Source of the DNA: Trebonia kvetii
GTDB lineage: Bacteria; Actinomycetota; Actinomycetes; Streptosporangiales; Streptosporangiaceae
Length of the DNA stretch: 64,000 nt
Assembly (NCBI RefSeq): GCF_007827045.1
Contig: NZ_RPFW01000001.1
Span: forward strand, 1,712,519 to 1,776,518
Direction of reading: 5' to 3'
Shown: positions 61,505-64,000 of the stretch, one piece after another
Position numbering within the stretch: the stretch's first letter is position 1
Layout of the letters: each line of letters begins with the position of its first letter
Notes under the pieces: model-generated
Database searches by the model: none
The model's input: only the letters and a program-made list of their open reading frames with translations
Told to the model about the DNA's origin: nothing
Made by a program: the position numbers and the translations under genes

Positions 61505-63187
61505 TTAATAGACGCAGGGGATGCCGTACTTGGCGTTGGGCGCTACGGTCGTGCCGTCGCCGGCGGGGGCGCTCGTGCCGGTGGTCGGCGTCGGCGAGGC
61601 CGCCGTTCCGGCATTGGCCGCGGTGCCGATGAGCCGCGCGGCGATCGCCTGGGTGCCCGCGCTCGGCGTGCTCGACGGCTGGAGGCCGACCGGCACTGTG
61701 GTCACGGTGGAGCCGATCAGGACCTCGACGTGCCCGGCCGGCAGGGACGGCAGCGCGACCGGGCTTGTGCCGAACTCCGCCGCGATCTTCGCGGCGTTGG
61801 CGGCGGCGCCCTTCCCGTAGAACACCTGAGTGCCCGGCTGGACCTCCTTGGTCTGTGCGGAGGAGTTCGCGATCGCGCCCGCCTTGTAGCCGAGTGCCAC
61901 GAGCGCCTGCGAGATCCGCGTGGCAAGGCCCTGCGCGCCCGGGTTGCCGTTATAGACGTCCACGGTGACCGTCGACGGCGCCGGGACGGAGGCGGTGGCC
62001 TTGGCGCCCTTCTTGCCCTTGGCCTTCTTCACCGGCTTGCCCGCGAACGCGCTCTGCACCAGATGCTGGATCTGCGGCACGTCGACACGGATGATGTCCT
62101 GCGCCGTCGGATAGCCAGGGAGGGTGACGTTGTTCTCCGGCGTGCCGGGCAGTGTGCTGAGGCTCAGGTGATCACCGCTGAGCGCGCGCATCTCGGTGGC
62201 GAACTCCAGCAGTTGGAAGCCCTGGTCGATGATGAGGTACTTGCCCGCCGTGGCCAGCAGGCTGTTGGCCTGCGTGAGATCACTGAGGATGCCGTCGTGC
62301 TTCAGCTTCCACACCACGTAGTCGATGGCCGCCTGCTGCCGGTAGGTGCGCCCTACGTCGATGCCCGGCAGGGTGTCGCGTGACCTGACGAACGCGAGCG
62401 ATTGCGCCGGCGACAGGTGCAGGTACTGCGCGCCGGCCTTCTTCTTGCTGTAGCCGTCTTTGTAGGCGTCAAAGTTGGAATTGTCGGAGCCGGTGAGCGG
62501 GTCCTGGTCGGTGAGGTTCGTCCCCGCGGGAAAGCCGTCCGGCTCCAGAGCGGCGGGAGCGGGCTTCACGCAGGCCTCGATGCCGCCGAACGCCTGGGCC
62601 AGGTAGTAGAAGCCGGCCAGGTTCACCTCGATGAAGTGGTCGATGTGCACGCCGGTGAGGGACTGGACGGTGTTGACCGTCGCTAGCTGGCCCGCCCGGT
62701 TGGCGTGCAAGTACCGGTCGACTTTGCCCTCTGCCGCGTGCTCGTTCAGGTACTGGATGTAGGCCCAGTCGTACGCGGCATCGATCTTTCCCCCGGACTC
62801 TCCGAGGTAAGTCTGCGGGAAGGTGACGACCGAGTCGCGCGGGATGGAGAAGCCCACCGCCCTCTGACCGCCAGCGAAGATGTGGATCAGGATGAGCGTG
62901 TTGGTGTCCTGCGCGCCGCCGTTCGTGCCGGAATGCAGCACCACCCGCAGGTGGTGATCAAGTTCGTCACCCTGGTAGTCCGTCCGGCTCTCCAGGCCCA
63001 TCACCAGGATGTTCATCGCACCGACGGAGGGACTGTTGCTGATCTGGACGCCCTTGCCGACCTGGACGACGGCGGAGACCTCCTTGTAGGCGTATCCCGA
63101 CACCACGAGCAGCACCGACGCGCACAGGCAGGCGGCCGCATAGCCGGCCTTGCCGGCGATCACCCGTGCGAGGTGCGAGCTGAACAC
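61505..63187 (-). CDS. LytR-CpsA-Psr (LCP) family protein with C-terminal LytR_C domain
   Basis: 560 aa. A short cytoplasmic N-terminus and one TM helix (AACLCASVLLVVSGYAY) precede the LCP domain (about 55-300): MNILVMGLESRTDYQGDELD, seen as NILVMGLESR, DTNTLILIHI, SIPRDSVVTFP and KIDAAYDWA, RSRDTLPGIDVGRTYRQQ. LCP enzymes move undecaprenyl-linked glycopolymers onto peptidoglycan. A LytR_C domain (about 395-485, VDVYNGNPGAQGLA, KAGAIANSSAQ, VFYGKGA) and a Ser/Thr/Pro tail end in KYGIPCVY. It is followed downstream-to-upstream by a second LCP gene with the same ending, a tandem duplication. Confidence 0.9.
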   Translation of the reverse strand: MFSSHLARVIAGKAGYAAACLCASVLLVVSGYAYKEVSAVVQVGKGVQISNSPSVGAMNILVMGLESRTDYQGDELDHHLRVVLHSGTNGGAQDTNTLILIHIFAGGQRAVGFSIPRDSVVTFPQTYLGESGGKIDAAYDWAYIQYLNEHAAEGKVDRYLHANRAGQLATVNTVQSLTGVHIDHFIEVNLAGFYYLAQAFGGIEACVKPAPAALEPDGFPAGTNLTDQDPLTGSDNSNFDAYKDGYSKKKAGAQYLHLSPAQSLAFVRSRDTLPGIDVGRTYRQQAAIDYVVWKLKHDGILSDLTQANSLLATAGKYLIIDQGFQLLEFATEMRALSGDHLSLSTLPGTPENNVTLPGYPTAQDIIRVDVPQIQHLVQSAFAGKPVKKAKGKKGAKATASVPAPSTVTVDVYNGNPGAQGLATRISQALVALGYKAGAIANSSAQTKEVQPGTQVFYGKGAAANAAKIAAEFGTSPVALPSLPAGHVEVLIGSTVTTVPVGLQPSSTPSAGTQAIAARLIGTAANAGTAASPTPTTGTSAPAGDGTTVAPNAKYGIPCVY

Positions 63188-63247
63188 GAACTCCTCATCC
63201 TGCCCTTCGCACTCTGCTATTCAGTGGGGAGCCGCCCGCTCCGGTAC

Positions 63248-64000
63248 TTAGTAAACGCAGGGAACCCCGTACCTGGCCTTCGCCGCGACGGAGACCGCGC
63301 TGCCTGCCGCGCCGTTGTCCCCCGCGGTGGTCGGGGCGGCCGTGGCAGACGCCGAGGCCGAGGCGCTCGCGCTCTGGCTCAGCGAGCCGGGCACCACGGT
63401 GGAGCCGGTGCCAAGGAGCACATCGACATGACCCGCGGTCAGCGAGGTCAGCGCCTTGGCGGTCGCGCCGAAGTACTTCGCGATCTTCTCCGCGTTGGCC
63501 GACGCGCCCTTGCCGTAGAACACCTGGGTGCCCGCGGTCACGGTCTGGGACTGCGCGCTGGCGTTGGTGACCTGGCCGGCCTTATAGCCCTTCGCGACCA
63601 GCGCCTGCGAGACGTTGCCTGCCAGGCCGCTGACTCCTGCGCCGTTGTAGACGTCGACGGTGACGCTTGACGCCGGCGGGATTGGCGCGGCCTTCTTGGC
63701 GGACTTCGACTTGGCGGCGGACTTCTTCGTGGCCTTCGCCGGCGCGGTGAACTTCTCCTTGATGACCGCCTGGATCGTCGGGATATCGATCTGGTTGGCC
63801 GCCTGGCCGCCGATGGTCGCGTAACCCACGATCGGCGCCGTATAGAAGCTCAGGTTCTTGCCCGACAGGGCGCGCATGTTGGTGGAGAAGTCGAGCAGGT
63901 TCCACTTCGCGTCGGTGATGATGTACTGCTTCGCGGTGCCAAGCAGGTTGTTCGCCGTCCTCAGGTCACCCAGGATGCCGTCGCTCTTCAGCTTCCAGAT
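63248..64000 (-). CDS. Second LCP family protein, N-terminal part beyond window
   Basis: About 250 C-terminal residues are visible; the 5' end lies beyond 64000. The frame is open to the edge (WKLKSDGILGDLRTANNLL, then NMRALSGKNLS) and aligns with the neighbouring LCP protein (WKLKHDGILSDLTQANSLL). The LytR_C domain has VDVYNGAGVSGLAGNVSQAL and VFYGKGASANAEKIAKYFG in the same order, with a Lys/Ala-rich linker before it and an Ala/Ser tail ending RYGVPCVY. A tandem paralogue 60 nt upstream of the 560-aa gene, on the same strand, so possibly one operon. Confidence 0.88.
   Translation of the reverse strand: MWKLKSDGILGDLRTANNLLGTAKQYIITDAKWNLLDFSTNMRALSGKNLSFYTAPIVGYATIGGQAANQIDIPTIQAVIKEKFTAPAKATKKSAAKSKSAKKAAPIPPASSVTVDVYNGAGVSGLAGNVSQALVAKGYKAGQVTNASAQSQTVTAGTQVFYGKGASANAEKIAKYFGATAKALTSLTAGHVDVLLGTGSTVVPGSLSQSASASASASATAAPTTAGDNGAAGSAVSVAAKARYGVPCVY

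Overview
The window comes from a chromosome of a high-GC actinobacterium. Evidence for this: very GC-rich codon use, frequent GTG/TTG starts, MprAB-like two-component systems, a DUF6350-type membrane protein, tandem LytR-CpsA-Psr proteins, and Gat amidotransferase genes beside NAD-dependent ligase. A filamentous, soil-type lineage is plausible (secreted chitinase, GntR/UTRA and LacI regulators), but I cannot place it to genus. No rRNA, tRNA, CRISPR array, transposase or phage gene was recognised.

Layout. 1-2.9 kb: secreted GH18 chitinase with a ricin-type lectin domain, a coupled lectin gene running off the left edge, and a divergent LacI regulator with a frameshifted 3' end. 2.9-7.8 kb: heterodimeric ABC exporter and an acyl-CoA dehydrogenase. 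7.9-13.2 kb: small protein, purE, a RodZ-like membrane protein, purK and an NCS1 permease. 13.3-23.8 kb: GtrA protein, two-component system, PH-domain protein, biotin ligase, AlaX-like editing protein, MFS exporter with divergent XRE/MmyB regulator, PEP carboxylase. 23.9-25.9 kb: a decayed arsenic-resistance locus with an aquaporin-like channel, an intact As(III)-type ArsR and three gene fragments. 26-31.2 kb: NYN protein, ketopantoate-reductase-like protein, secreted esterase, MprAB-like two-component system. 31.3-36.9 kb: a tightly coupled five-gene operon. 37-43.7 kb: gatCAB, ligA, MetE-like protein. 43.9-46.1 kb: small membrane protein, GntR regulator, a 22-codon peptide gene and a 2-oxoglutarate oxygenase. 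46.1-58.6 kb: mnmA, cysteine desulfurase, etfBA, folD, purNH, DUF6350 protein, sucCD, B12-binding protein. 58.6-64 kb: atypical P-type ATPase and two tandem LCP proteins.

Two regions look least described. First, 31357-36859 encodes a histidine phosphatase, a phosphosulfolactate synthase (ComA) homologue, a VOC protein, an acyl-AMP ligase and an acyltransferase-3 membrane protein fused to an extracytoplasmic esterase. A secreted paralogue of that esterase and a two-component system lie immediately upstream. I infer a pathway that makes a sulfolactate-like acid, activates it and attaches it to a cell-surface molecule, with esterases editing the product. Second, 45277-46109 holds a 22-residue peptide gene with an excellent ribosome binding site, then a 15-bp-stem hairpin, then an Fe(II)/2-oxoglutarate oxygenase. 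This resembles a minimal ribosomally made, post-translationally modified peptide (RiPP) unit. Both functions are inferred from domains and gene order only.
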